This document shows positions 8,953 through 19,669 of a DNA stretch of 64,000 nucleotides, one piece after another (position 1 is the first letter of the stretch; each line of letters begins with the position of its first letter). Position numbers and translations under genes: made by a program. This DNA is from Alistipes dispar (lineage in GTDB: Bacteria > Bacteroidota > Bacteroidia > Bacteroidales > Rikenellaceae). The stretch is taken from assembly GCF_006542685.1 (NCBI RefSeq), contig NZ_AP019736.1:2282001-2346000 (forward strand). The letters are read 5' to 3'. A model generated the notes under the pieces. That model was not told the DNA's origin and did not search any database. It saw only the letters and a list, made by a program, of their open reading frames with translations.

Positions 8953-9390
8953 TCACGTCCGGTCGATCCGGTACTGTACGCACTCGATGCCGACGCGGCG
9001 CAGCAGGTCCAGCCCCTCCTCCGAACGGTAGTCGTCCGCGTAAACCACCCGTTTGATGCCCGCCTGGATAATGAGTTTCGAGCATTCGATGCACGGGGCG
9101 GCCGTGATGTAGAGCGTCGAGCCGTCGCAGTTGTTGGCCGACTTGGCGACCTTCGTGATGGCGTTGGCCTCGGCGTGCAGGACGTAGGATTTGGTCAGTC
9201 CCTGTTCGTCCTCGCAGACGTTCTCGAATCCGGCCGGCGTGCCGTTGTACCCGTCCGAGATAATCATGCGGTCCTTGACGATCAGCGCTCCGACCTTGCG
9301 GCGCACGCAGTAGGAATTTTCGGCCCAGATCGCCGCCATTCGCAGGTAGCGCAGGTCCAGTTGGCGTTGTTTCTCCTCTTGATAACCCAT
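8953..9390 (-). CDS. Deoxycytidylate (dCMP) deaminase
   Basis: Converts dCMP to dUMP, supplying the precursor of dTMP. The 145-residue protein shows the zinc-dependent cytidine/deoxycytidylate deaminase centre: H72-A-E74 in VLHAEANAI and C100/C103 in APCIEC. The N-terminal segment ALIVKDRMIISDGYNGTPAG is typical of dCMP rather than cytidine deaminases. The gene lies 57 bp downstream of secA on the same strand and may be cotranscribed with it. No separate promoter was found in the gap. Confidence 0.93.
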   Translation of the reverse strand: MGYQEEKQRQLDLRYLRMAAIWAENSYCVRRKVGALIVKDRMIISDGYNGTPAGFENVCEDEQGLTKSYVLHAEANAITKVAKSANNCDGSTLYITAAPCIECSKLIIQAGIKRVVYADDYRSEEGLDLLRRVGIECVQYRIDRT

Positions 9391-9447
9391 ACTCTTGTTT
9401 TCGATCGCGTTGCACTTCCGTACTCTCCGGCCGCTCTGCGGACGGGG

Positions 9448-12816
<3,369 letters not shown>

Positions 12817-12856
12817 ATTTCAGTCGTTGTTTTTTCGGTTCGGATTCTAAATCTTG

Positions 12857-12864
12857 CAAAGATA
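12857..12864 (-). promoter_or_regulatory. -7 box of secA
   Basis: CAAAGATA on the plus strand, TATCTTTG on the minus strand, is an exact match to TAnnTTTG. Predicted leader is about 36 nt. It separates secA from the operon ending at 12883. Confidence 0.7.
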
Positions 12865-12882
12865 CTTATTTTTTGCGATTTA

Positions 12883-14130
12883 TCAACTCCCGGAGGGGCT
12901 TTTTGCGCTCCCGTCCTGCGGCTGCGGAACCGCGGGATTTCCGATGCGCGACTTCCAGGAGATGAACTCCCTGTGTTCCGGGAATTTCTTGAAGTCGGTC
13001 GAATCGGTACGGATGACATGGAGCGATGTCTCGCTGATGTGGCTGTCGAAGACGCCGAAGTCGATCTCCGCGTCCTGGATCAGCAGGATCGGCATTCCGG
13101 CCATGAGCCCCATGCCGGTTTCTATTTCGTTCCACGGCGTCGGCAGCCAGCGGTCGCTCCACGTCTCGCATTCGTCCGTCGCCGGGCGGAACGTCGCTTT
13201 TTCGATGTGGAGTTGCTTGAGTCCGAAGACGACCATCCCGTCGCATTGCTGGACGAGTGTCCGGATGTTGCCCAATTGGCCGAACATGCGGTATTCGCCC
13301 CGTTCGTAGAAACAGACCTCGTAGCCTTCCTGTCGCAGGTGGTCGCGTACGGAGCGTATCATGAGCGAATCCTCGATGCGGAGCTTCCCCGGCATGCTGA
13401 AGAAAATGCGGTGCTTTCCCGCGGCGGCATGCACCGTAACCGGTTCGGGGCGGGTGTAGCGGCCCTCTGCGTCGAGATGCCGGGCGATCTCCCGCGGGAG
13501 ATTCGTGCAGCCCGCGAAGCAGGCGTTCCCGAGTTTCACTTCGCGCAGTCCGATGTGGTTGAGGTCGGCCATCGAGAAGTTCGCCTCGGAGAGGTCGCTG
13601 TATTTGATCCTCGCGTGTTGCAGGTTGCTCTGGTAGAACACGGCTTTCCGGCCGTCGATCCGCTCGATCAGGGCATTCGACAGATCGGCCTGGAAAAGGT
13701 CCGTCTCGCGCATGTCGGTCGTGACCTGCTCCTTGGATCCGATATAGGCATCTTGCAGGTTGGTTTTCTGGAGGTCGGCCTTGGAGAGGTCGTGCCCGTA
13801 GGCGAGTCCGTCGGCCAGCGTCTTCTGGAAAACTCCCGTCGGGACCACCCGCAGCAGCGACGAGAGGACGTAGATCGTTTCGTTGCGGTAGCAGCCTCTT
13901 TCCGCCGTGAAGAACCTTCGGATGAGAATTGCCGCGGCGAGCCGGTTGGTCTCGCTTTCCGAGGAGAGCTGTCGGATCGCCGCATCGAACTCCTCCTTGA
14001 GGATTCTGCGGCGGGAGGACTTGCTCTGGATATCGAAGAATCGGAGCACGACCGCAACTCCGGCGATAAGCAGCGAAACGAAGAGGACGGTTCCCTCGAT
14101 GTGTTCCAGTATGTAACTGAAGGCATTCAT
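12883..14130 (-). CDS. Membrane-anchored pentapeptide-repeat protein with TIR/NDT-like C-terminal domain
   Basis: A 415-residue protein with three parts. Residues 13-31 are a single membrane helix, followed by a basic stop-transfer stretch and a helical region to about 105. Residues 111-205 contain pentapeptide-like repeats of A(D/N)LXX type (KADLQ, TNLQD, QADLS, SNLQH, SDLSE, ANFSM, ADLNH). Residues 238-395 form a Rossmann-like alpha/beta domain: RIFFSMPG, a long helix, LVQQCDGMVVFG, then NEIETGMGLMAGMPILLI. The spacing E-x-G-x-(A/G)-x4-G-x-P matches the catalytic Glu loop of nucleoside deoxyribosyltransferases and related TIR-like hydrolases, which makes E337 the candidate catalytic residue. 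It is the last gene of an apparent operon with sufE. Function is unknown; an NAD- or nucleotide-cleaving effector is an inference. Confidence 0.8.
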   Translation of the reverse strand: MNAFSYILEHIEGTVLFVSLLIAGVAVVLRFFDIQSKSSRRRILKEEFDAAIRQLSSESETNRLAAAILIRRFFTAERGCYRNETIYVLSSLLRVVPTGVFQKTLADGLAYGHDLSKADLQKTNLQDAYIGSKEQVTTDMRETDLFQADLSNALIERIDGRKAVFYQSNLQHARIKYSDLSEANFSMADLNHIGLREVKLGNACFAGCTNLPREIARHLDAEGRYTRPEPVTVHAAAGKHRIFFSMPGKLRIEDSLMIRSVRDHLRQEGYEVCFYERGEYRMFGQLGNIRTLVQQCDGMVVFGLKQLHIEKATFRPATDECETWSDRWLPTPWNEIETGMGLMAGMPILLIQDAEIDFGVFDSHISETSLHVIRTDSTDFKKFPEHREFISWKSRIGNPAVPQPQDGSAKSPSGS

Positions 14131-14140
14131 GGGCGGGTGG

Positions 14141-15097
14141 TTATTTCGGGGTGTCCGTATGCACCGCGATCCGCCGCCCGACGGGACACTCCGCGCACCG
14201 GGTTCGGGCGCAGTACTCCGTGGCCAGTTGCAGCAGCGCCTGCGATTCGAATGCGTTGCGGATCGGGACGCCCTCCCCGCTCCACGCCCGCATGAAACGG
14301 TTGTCCTCGGAGGGAAGGCGCTCGAGGAGCGACAGCGCGCTGTCGCGCAGCCGTTCGTCGCCCGTGCGGCTGCCGTAGGCGAATTGCAGTACGGCCACCA
14401 GGTTGATTCCGATGATGCGGGCCTTGAACGTCCCGAGGCGTTTGGGAAGTTCGTCGCCCGCAGCGCCGGGGACGTAGTGCGTCCGCCAGTAGGGCGACGC
14501 CTCGATGCAGAACAGGCGCCGGATGTCCTCCTCCGTGCGGCAGGCCATGGCGCGCGCCATCACGAACTCGTCCTGCGCGAAGAACCGCGCCGCCTGCGCG
14601 ATCCGCAGTGCGGGGTGGTTGGCCGGGCGGATGTCCGCGAGCGTCCACTCCGAGGCGTCCATCGCTTCGATGCCGTATTTGGCCGAGAGGTATTCGAAGT
14701 GGCGCCCGAGGTCGAGCGTGTACGCATCGTGGCGGTAGAGCGCCAGCAGCCCCGATGCGCCGAAGAGCATCGCTTCGACGGCCTGTGGGGCGAGCCGCTC
14801 CCGCAGCACGGTCCTGTAAGGCACTCTCCGGGCCAGCGAGAGGTAGGCCTCCTGGTTCCGGCTGTCGCCCAGCGTGCGGAAATAGAGCCGGTAGAAGGTC
14901 TCGTTCCAGTTGTCGGACGTTTCGGAGAGCAGCGCCCCGACGCGTCGGATCTTGCGGCCGAGCCGGTCGAAGAGCAGCGCCGTGAGAAGCTCGGTGCGTT
15001 GCAGCGCGCCGAGCCCCGCCAGGTAACCGCCGCAGGCGTATGTCCCGGCTCCGGCCTTCAGCCGTTCGATCGTCCGCTCCCCGCCGCCGTCCGCCAT
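14141..15097 (-). CDS. DUF2851 family protein, short N-terminus
   Basis: A 318-residue member of the DUF2851 family, which is widespread in Bacteroidota and has no known role. Family marks are ALQRTELL near residue 31, a WNETFYRLYFRTLG stretch, ANHPALRIAQ, SPYWRTHY, DSQALLQL-like SQALLQLATEYC and the C-terminal Cys pair CAECPVG. Typical members, as I recall them, are over 400 residues; here the N-terminal domain of about 130-150 residues is missing, because the DUF59 stop codon lies 1 bp upstream of this ATG. The gap to the following pentapeptide gene is 10 bp. The Cys-rich tail and the Fe-S neighbours hint at a metal link but this is not shown. Confidence 0.82.
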   Translation of the reverse strand: MADGGGERTIERLKAGAGTYACGGYLAGLGALQRTELLTALLFDRLGRKIRRVGALLSETSDNWNETFYRLYFRTLGDSRNQEAYLSLARRVPYRTVLRERLAPQAVEAMLFGASGLLALYRHDAYTLDLGRHFEYLSAKYGIEAMDASEWTLADIRPANHPALRIAQAARFFAQDEFVMARAMACRTEEDIRRLFCIEASPYWRTHYVPGAAGDELPKRLGTFKARIIGINLVAVLQFAYGSRTGDERLRDSALSLLERLPSEDNRFMRAWSGEGVPIRNAFESQALLQLATEYCARTRCAECPVGRRIAVHTDTPK

Positions 15098-15098
15098 G

Positions 15099-15419
15099 TC
15101 ACAACAGGTTGAGTTCGAGCAGCGCCTCTTCGGACATCATGCTTTTGTCCCACACCGGGTCGAACGTCAGGATGACGTTCACCGATTTCACCCCCTTGAC
15201 CTTGGCGACCTGCTGATTGACGTCTTCGACGAGCATGTCGGCCATCGGGCAGTTGGGGGCCGTGAGCGTCATGCGGATCGTGGCCGTTCCGTCGGGCGTG
15301 TAGTCGATTTCATAAACGAGCCCCAGATCGTATATGTTCACCGGAATCTCGGGGTCGTATATGTTTTTCAGCGTCAGGACGATCTCTTTCTCGACCTGGA
15401 GAATCTCTTCGGGTGTCAT
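15099..15419 (-). CDS. MIP18/DUF59 iron-sulfur assembly protein (SufT-like)
   Basis: A 106-residue MIP18-family protein, likely helping Fe-S cluster maturation of target proteins in the cytosol. It shows LKNIYDPEIPVNIYDLGLVY at residues 17-36 (the DPE...DLG signature) and LTAPNCPMADML with the conserved Cys near residue 57. It is 3 bp downstream of sufE and 1 bp upstream of the DUF2851 gene, so it is translated in a tight operon. The sufBCDS genes are not in the window. Confidence 0.93.
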   Translation of the reverse strand: MTPEEILQVEKEIVLTLKNIYDPEIPVNIYDLGLVYEIDYTPDGTATIRMTLTAPNCPMADMLVEDVNQQVAKVKGVKSVNVILTFDPVWDKSMMSEEALLELNLL

Positions 15420-15422
15420 CGT

Positions 15423-15848
15423 TCAGTCGTTTTTGCTCGCGTACGCCAGTGCGTAGAGCCGCATCTGTCTGACCATCGCGGCCAGCCCGTTGGCCCGCGT
15501 GGGCGAGAGGTTGGCCGTCAGGCCGATGGCGTCGATGAAATAAAGGTCCGTGTCGAGCACCTCCTGCGGCGTGCGTCCGTTCAGTACGCGGATAAGCAAC
15601 GCGATGATGCCCTTGGTTATTATGGCGTCGCTGTCGGCCGTGAAGAAAATCCGTCCGCCGTCCGTCCGTGCGTCGATCCACACGCGCGACTGGCATCCCT
15701 CGATGAGATACTGTCCGGTGCGGTGTTCCGGAGCGATGGCCGGGAGCGAGTCGCTCAGGCCGATCAGGTAGTCGTATTTGTCGAGCCAGTCGTCGAAAAC
15801 GGAGAACTCCTCGATGATCTCCTCCTGAATCTGATCTTTCTTGTCCAT
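15423..15848 (-). CDS. sufE: Cysteine desulfuration protein SufE
   Basis: Accepts persulfide sulfur from the SufS cysteine desulfurase and passes it to the SufBCD scaffold. The 141-residue protein carries the acceptor Cys52 in YLIEGCQSRVW and the ITKGIIALLIRVLNG segment that packs over the loop; both are family-typical. Its usual partners SufS and SufBCD are not seen here, so it may work with desulfurase encoded elsewhere. It precedes the DUF59 gene with a 3-bp gap and follows the PafA-like gene by 24 bp. Confidence 0.95.
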   Translation of the reverse strand: MDKKDQIQEEIIEEFSVFDDWLDKYDYLIGLSDSLPAIAPEHRTGQYLIEGCQSRVWIDARTDGGRIFFTADSDAIITKGIIALLIRVLNGRTPQEVLDTDLYFIDAIGLTANLSPTRANGLAAMVRQMRLYALAYASKND

Positions 15849-15872
15849 TTCCTTTTCCTTGCGTTTTTGCGG

Positions 15873-17447
15873 TTACAGGTCCACGATCTCGGGCAGGACG
15901 TCGCCCTCCGAGGCCGCGGGTTCCGTGACGCCCGCCAGCCGCGCCAGCGTCGGAGCCACGGAGGTCATGTCCACGCGCCGCTGCACGTGCTGCTGTCCGG
16001 CGCCCGTGCCGTAGAATACGAGCGGCACTTCGGTGTCGTAGCCGTACATCGACCCCGACATCGAACGGCAGCGGTCGCGCTCCTCGATCCACCCGGGCAT
16101 CAGGTTCAGGATGACGTCGCCCGAGCGGCGCGGGTAGAAGCTGTTCTGCATCCGCCGCGCATAGCCGCTGCCGAAGTAGCTCGACCGCATGGCCGTGGCC
16201 GAGAGGGCGTGCGAGACGCCGCGGAACTGCATGGCGAAGATCGCCACCTCGTTCTGCACGTCGGCCAGATCCAGCCCCCGTTCGTAGATCAGGTTATGGT
16301 TGAGCCAGATGCACTTGTCTCCGTAGGTCACCACCCAGTCGCCCGTGCCGTAGCGGACGTTGAGGAATCCGTTCACGATCACCTCGAACTGCCGGGCGTT
16401 GAACCGGTCTGGCTCTTCGGTCGTCGCGTCGTAGGAGGGGCTGGTTCCGTGGTCCGAGGTGAGGACCACCGTCGCGTTGCCGTCCCTGACCTGCGCGAAG
16501 ACGAAGGTCAGGAAGTCGGCCAGGTCGCGGTCCAGCCGGTAGTACATGTCCTCGACCTCGACCGATTCGGGCCCGTAGGCTTCGCTGATGCGGCGCGAGG
16601 CGTCGAGGCAGACGCAGAGCAGGTCGGGCGTCGCGTCGGCGCCGAGCTTGTACTGGGCGATGAGCTGCTTGGCCAGTCCCAGCACCGCGGTATTGCCCGC
16701 GGGGGTGTAGAGCAACCGTTCGTAGTCGTCCGCAAGTTCCGGGCCGCCCCCTTCGGGCTGCCGCCCCTCCCCGCGTTTTCCGCGCTTCTCGGGGAATCCG
16801 ATCCGGATGTTGCGCGTATTGACATAGCGGTCGCGGTCGAGCAGCGGCCGCCACTCGGAGGCGATGTAGGAGAGGTTGTACCGCTCGTCGTTGCTGCGGT
16901 CGATCCACTCGGGCACCGCCGGTGCGTAGTAGGGCGAGGTGACCCAGTCGCAGCGTCCGGGGTCGAGCCAGAAGACCTCGCCGCCGCGGCCCGCCGTCAC
17001 CACGGCCGACACGGCTTCGGCAGCCACCGTGACCGTATGGCTGCCGGGAGCGTGCTGGCGGAGGGTTTCGGCCAGCGTCGGGGCGATCAGGTGGTAGGCT
17101 CCGGGGCCTTTGCGGCCGTCGGTCAGCCCCACGACGGCGTTCGACGTGTAGTCCACCCACTGCGAGCCGATCACGCCGTGCGTCGAGGGCATGGCCCCGG
17201 TCGCGAGCGTGGCCAGCGAGACGGGCGTGGTGGTCTGCTGGTAGTCGTAGCGGCTGTCCGTATAGACCGTGCCGCCCTGCGTGAGGCGGCGGAACCCGCC
17301 TTCGCCGAAGTTTTCGGCGTAGCGCGCGAGGTCCTCGGCGCGCATCGACCCCACGACGATCTGGACGATCAGGCGCGGCGTTTCGGCGGCGATGCCCCGG
17401 AACGAGGCGAGGGCGGCTATGGCGAGCAGGAGAATTTTTCTGTTCAT
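15873..17447 (-). CDS. Alkaline-phosphatase-superfamily protein, probable pseudoenzyme
   Basis: A 524-residue exported protein (signal peptide 1-21) of the PafA-like alkaline phosphatase family. The fold marks are clear: GEGGFRRL, TTTPVSLATLATG with T74 at the nucleophile position, MPSTHGVIG, VEVEDMYYRLDRDLADFL and TSDHG (D332, H333). However, several residues that build the bimetal site in PafA are changed: VVDQM is VVGSM here (G33), the GNDW Asn is S95, the Lys and Arg of the substrate site are Ala, the H of DYVGH is lost in LDASRRISEAYG, and the C-terminal His is E473 in YDTEVPL. Comparison is with PafA as I remember it. Catalysis as a phosphomonoesterase is doubtful; binding or another activity is possible. 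First gene of the sufE operon. Confidence 0.8.
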   Translation of the reverse strand: MNRKILLLAIAALASFRGIAAETPRLIVQIVVGSMRAEDLARYAENFGEGGFRRLTQGGTVYTDSRYDYQQTTTPVSLATLATGAMPSTHGVIGSQWVDYTSNAVVGLTDGRKGPGAYHLIAPTLAETLRQHAPGSHTVTVAAEAVSAVVTAGRGGEVFWLDPGRCDWVTSPYYAPAVPEWIDRSNDERYNLSYIASEWRPLLDRDRYVNTRNIRIGFPEKRGKRGEGRQPEGGGPELADDYERLLYTPAGNTAVLGLAKQLIAQYKLGADATPDLLCVCLDASRRISEAYGPESVEVEDMYYRLDRDLADFLTFVFAQVRDGNATVVLTSDHGTSPSYDATTEEPDRFNARQFEVIVNGFLNVRYGTGDWVVTYGDKCIWLNHNLIYERGLDLADVQNEVAIFAMQFRGVSHALSATAMRSSYFGSGYARRMQNSFYPRRSGDVILNLMPGWIEERDRCRSMSGSMYGYDTEVPLVFYGTGAGQQHVQRRVDMTSVAPTLARLAGVTEPAASEGDVLPEIVDL

Positions 17448-17469
17448 GGCGAATGTGGAAGATCGGCCG

Positions 17470-17477
17470 CAAATTTA
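17470..17477 (-). promoter_or_regulatory. -7 box of the PafA-like/sufE operon
   Basis: TAAATTTG on the minus strand matches TAnnTTTG and lies 22 bp upstream of the ATG at 17447. It overlaps the stop codon of the GSCFA gene (17475-17477). Confidence 0.5.
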
Positions 17478-18434
17478 CGAATTTATTTCGATACATCGGC
17501 GGAAATATTCCGCCTCGGCCCGAAAATCGGGACCGTGCAATGCGGCGATCCGCTCCAGTTGCGCAAGACAGAACGCCCGGTGGGCGGCGCTCCGCGGGTC
17601 GCGGGGACGGTGTGCTGCGGCGGCCGCGATGGCTTCGGCCTCGGGAAGCAGGCGCCGGGCCTCGTCGGTGAGGGCCGCCTCCGTGAACCGCTCCCAGATG
17701 TACTCCACGGCCTGCGGTGCGGGGTGCACCAGATCGTCGGCATAGAAGCGGTAGTCCCGCAGGTCGTCCGTAAGGATTTCGTAGGCGGGGAAATATTCGA
17801 TCCGTCTGAAGCGCTGTGTGAGCTCCTCGGCCGCCAGCCGCAGTGCGGCTTTGCTCACGGCGTTTCCCGCAAGCCCGTCGCCCGTGTGGCGCACGGGGCT
17901 GACCGTGAGCAGGATGCTTCGCCCGGCCAGCGGGCCTTCGGCCAGTTCCGAGATCGCGTCGGCGATCTCGTCCACGGAGAGCCTCCGCCGTGCGAACTCC
18001 GCCGCCGGGCGGCGGTGGCAGTTGGCCACGACTTCGCCCTGCCGTTCATAGACCCAGGCCGTGCCGAAGGTGAGGATCACGCGGTCGGCCGTGCGGAGCG
18101 CCTCGGAGCCCGCCTGCCGGGCGGCGTTCATGCGGCGGAGCGCCTCGTCGGGCGTGGGGGCCGAGAAGTCGCCGTGGAATCCGAAATGGAACCACCGCTG
18201 GCCGTCGGTGTGCAGCTCGTCGCGCACGACGGGGCGGCCGAAGCCGCGGACGGCCGCAGCGACGGAGAGCGGGTTGAAGAGGATGCCCGTGGGATTGGCT
18301 TCGACGCGGAATTTCGCCCGGGAGAGCCGGGCGGCGATATGCGCGGCGAAGCACGAACCGAGCGCGAGCGTGCGGTTTTCGTAGCCGAAACGCATGCGGA
18401 GGGGCGCGGTTTCGATTTCGGTGCGGAATTTCAT
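17475..18434 (-). CDS. GSCFA domain protein
   Basis: A 319-residue protein of the GSCFA family, named after its motif, which is seen here as LALGSCFAAHIA near residues 24-35. The family belongs to the SGNH/GDSL-hydrolase-like fold, and later blocks (GTAWVY, SPVRH, SKAALR, DDLVHP) agree with a hydrolase architecture: Ser in GSCF and His in DDLVHP are the likely catalytic residues. Substrate unknown. The ATG at 18434 is taken because MKFRTEIE follows a -7 box; the frame is open to 18491 but that would cross ispE. It is divergent from ispE and 28 bp upstream of the PafA-like gene. Confidence 0.85.
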   Translation of the reverse strand: MKFRTEIETAPLRMRFGYENRTLALGSCFAAHIAARLSRAKFRVEANPTGILFNPLSVAAAVRGFGRPVVRDELHTDGQRWFHFGFHGDFSAPTPDEALRRMNAARQAGSEALRTADRVILTFGTAWVYERQGEVVANCHRRPAAEFARRRLSVDEIADAISELAEGPLAGRSILLTVSPVRHTGDGLAGNAVSKAALRLAAEELTQRFRRIEYFPAYEILTDDLRDYRFYADDLVHPAPQAVEYIWERFTEAALTDEARRLLPEAEAIAAAAAHRPRDPRSAAHRAFCLAQLERIAALHGPDFRAEAEYFRRCIEINS

Positions 18435-18438
18435 ACGG

Positions 18439-18446
18439 CAAAAATA
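18439..18446 (-). promoter_or_regulatory. -7 box of the GSCFA gene
   Basis: TATTTTTG on the minus strand, 4 nt upstream of the start codon at 18434. It lies only 9 bp from the divergent ispE -7 box. Confidence 0.55.
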
Positions 18447-18455
18447 GAAAATTCT

Positions 18456-18463
18456 TACCTTTG
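18456..18463 (+). promoter_or_regulatory. -7 box of ispE
   Basis: TACCTTTG, an exact TAnnTTTG match, ends 5 nt before the ispE ATG at 18469. The transcript would start at or next to the start codon. Confidence 0.7.
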
Positions 18464-18468
18464 CGGAT

Positions 18469-19281
18469 ATGATTCTGCGAGCGAACTGCAAAATAAACCT
18501 GGGTCTCGACGTGCTGCGCCGCCGGGCGGACGGATATCACGACCTGGAGACGGTGATGTTTCCCGTGCGGGGACTTTTCGACGAGGTGGAGGTGCTGCGC
18601 ACGGGAGGCGCCGGGGCGGAGCTCCGCACGGAGGGGATCGCCGTGGACTGCGCCCCGGAGGGGAATATCTGCATGAAGGCGTTCCGTCTGATGCGTGACC
18701 GCTACGGCGTGGACGGCGTCGTGATCCGGCTCGTGAAGCGCGTGCCGTTCGGCGCGGGGCTGGGCGGCGGTTCGTCGGACGGGACGGCGGTGCTGAAGGC
18801 CCTCGACACGCTCTTCGGGCTGCGTCTTGCCGAGGAGGAGCTCGTCGCCCGTGCCGCGGAGCTGGGCAGCGACACGGCCTTTTTCGTGCGCGACACGCCC
18901 CAGTTGTGCACCGGCCGCGGAGAGGTGATGACGCCTTTTCCGCTGGACCTCGGGGGTATGACGCTCGTCATCGTGAAACCCGCCGAGGGGGTCTCGACCC
19001 GCGAGGCCTATGCCGGCGTGCGGCCCCGCATGCCGGAGGTTCCGCTCGCCGGGCGGCTGCGGCGTCCCGTCGCCGAGTGGCAGGGGACGGTGACCAACGA
19101 TTTCGAGGAGTCGGTCTTCGCCGCGCATCCCGCGATCCGCGCGGCGAAGGAGGAGCTGCTCGCCGCCGGGGCGCTCTATGCCTCCATGTCCGGCTCGGGT
19201 TCGGCCGTGTTCGGCCTTTTCGACGATCCGGCCCGCGCCGCCCGGCTGCGGGAGCGGACTCCCTTCGTCTTCGCGTTATAG
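18469..19281 (+). CDS. ispE: 4-diphosphocytidyl-2-C-methyl-D-erythritol kinase
   Basis: Phosphorylates CDP-methylerythritol in the non-mevalonate (MEP) isoprenoid pathway. The 270-residue GHMP kinase starts MILRANCKINLGLDVLRRR (the AKINL-type block) and has the ATP loop PFGAGLGGGSSDGTA at about residues 88-102 and the late SMSGSGSAVFGLF motif. Length is normal. The -7 box touches the start codon, so this start is well supported and the mRNA is probably leaderless. Confidence 0.96.
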   Translation: MILRANCKINLGLDVLRRRADGYHDLETVMFPVRGLFDEVEVLRTGGAGAELRTEGIAVDCAPEGNICMKAFRLMRDRYGVDGVVIRLVKRVPFGAGLGGGSSDGTAVLKALDTLFGLRLAEEELVARAAELGSDTAFFVRDTPQLCTGRGEVMTPFPLDLGGMTLVIVKPAEGVSTREAYAGVRPRMPEVPLAGRLRRPVAEWQGTVTNDFEESVFAAHPAIRAAKEELLAAGALYASMSGSGSAVFGLFDDPARAARLRERTPFVFAL

Positions 19282-19550
19282 CGTTTTTAATCTCGTAATC
19301 CTGGGTTTGTCCGCGGCGGGGCATCCCGTCGCGTTTCGGACGCGTGGCTCGGCCGTGTCCGGCCTTTCCGGCGATGCGGTCCGCGCCGTTTCGGTCGGAT
19401 CGTCCGTCGCGGCCGGGCGGTCGCTCCTGTTTTTCGTGCCTCCGTTTGCCGTCCGGCGATCCCGGACGGGGGTCGTTTTGATCTTCGGTCCGGCGTCCGA
19501 TGCGGTGTTCGCAGCCGTTTCGTGCGGTTTCGGGACGTTGTGCAGTTTGT

Positions 19551-19567
19551 AACTATTAAAAATAGTT
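19551..19567. promoter_or_regulatory. Candidate operator (perfect inverted repeat)
   Basis: AACTATT-AAA-AATAGTT, 7-bp arms and a 3-nt spacer, lies 20 bp upstream of the -7 box at 19588, at the -33 position. This is where a regulator would meet the polymerase. The regulator is unknown. Confidence 0.4.
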
Positions 19568-19587
19568 GTATGTGAAGAAAATTTAGT

Positions 19588-19595
19588 TATATTTG
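19588..19595 (+). promoter_or_regulatory. -7 box of the retropepsin-like gene
   Basis: TATATTTG, exact consensus, about 75 nt upstream of the ATG at 19670. A weak TTG lies near the -33 position within the inverted repeat's right arm. Confidence 0.6.
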
Positions 19596-19669
19596 CGGAA
19601 ACAAAAGGCGTTTTCCCGCGCTCCCCGTTGCCCGGGGTGCTCGGGGCGCCGGAAAAAGAGCTTGGTGTT

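Larger units (their letters stand above)
19282..19669 (+). other. 388-bp intergenic region
   Basis: No convincing gene. Bases 19282-19540 are GC-rich with only shadow-like open frames. The last 120 bp turn AT-rich and hold a perfect 7-bp inverted repeat (19551-19567) and a TATATTTG -7 box (19588-19595) for the next gene. Confidence 0.6.

Noticed and set aside
19282..19552. Plus-strand open frames after ispE (for example from 19178).
   Set aside because: They overlap the ispE 3' end in another frame and have no recognisable protein sequence.
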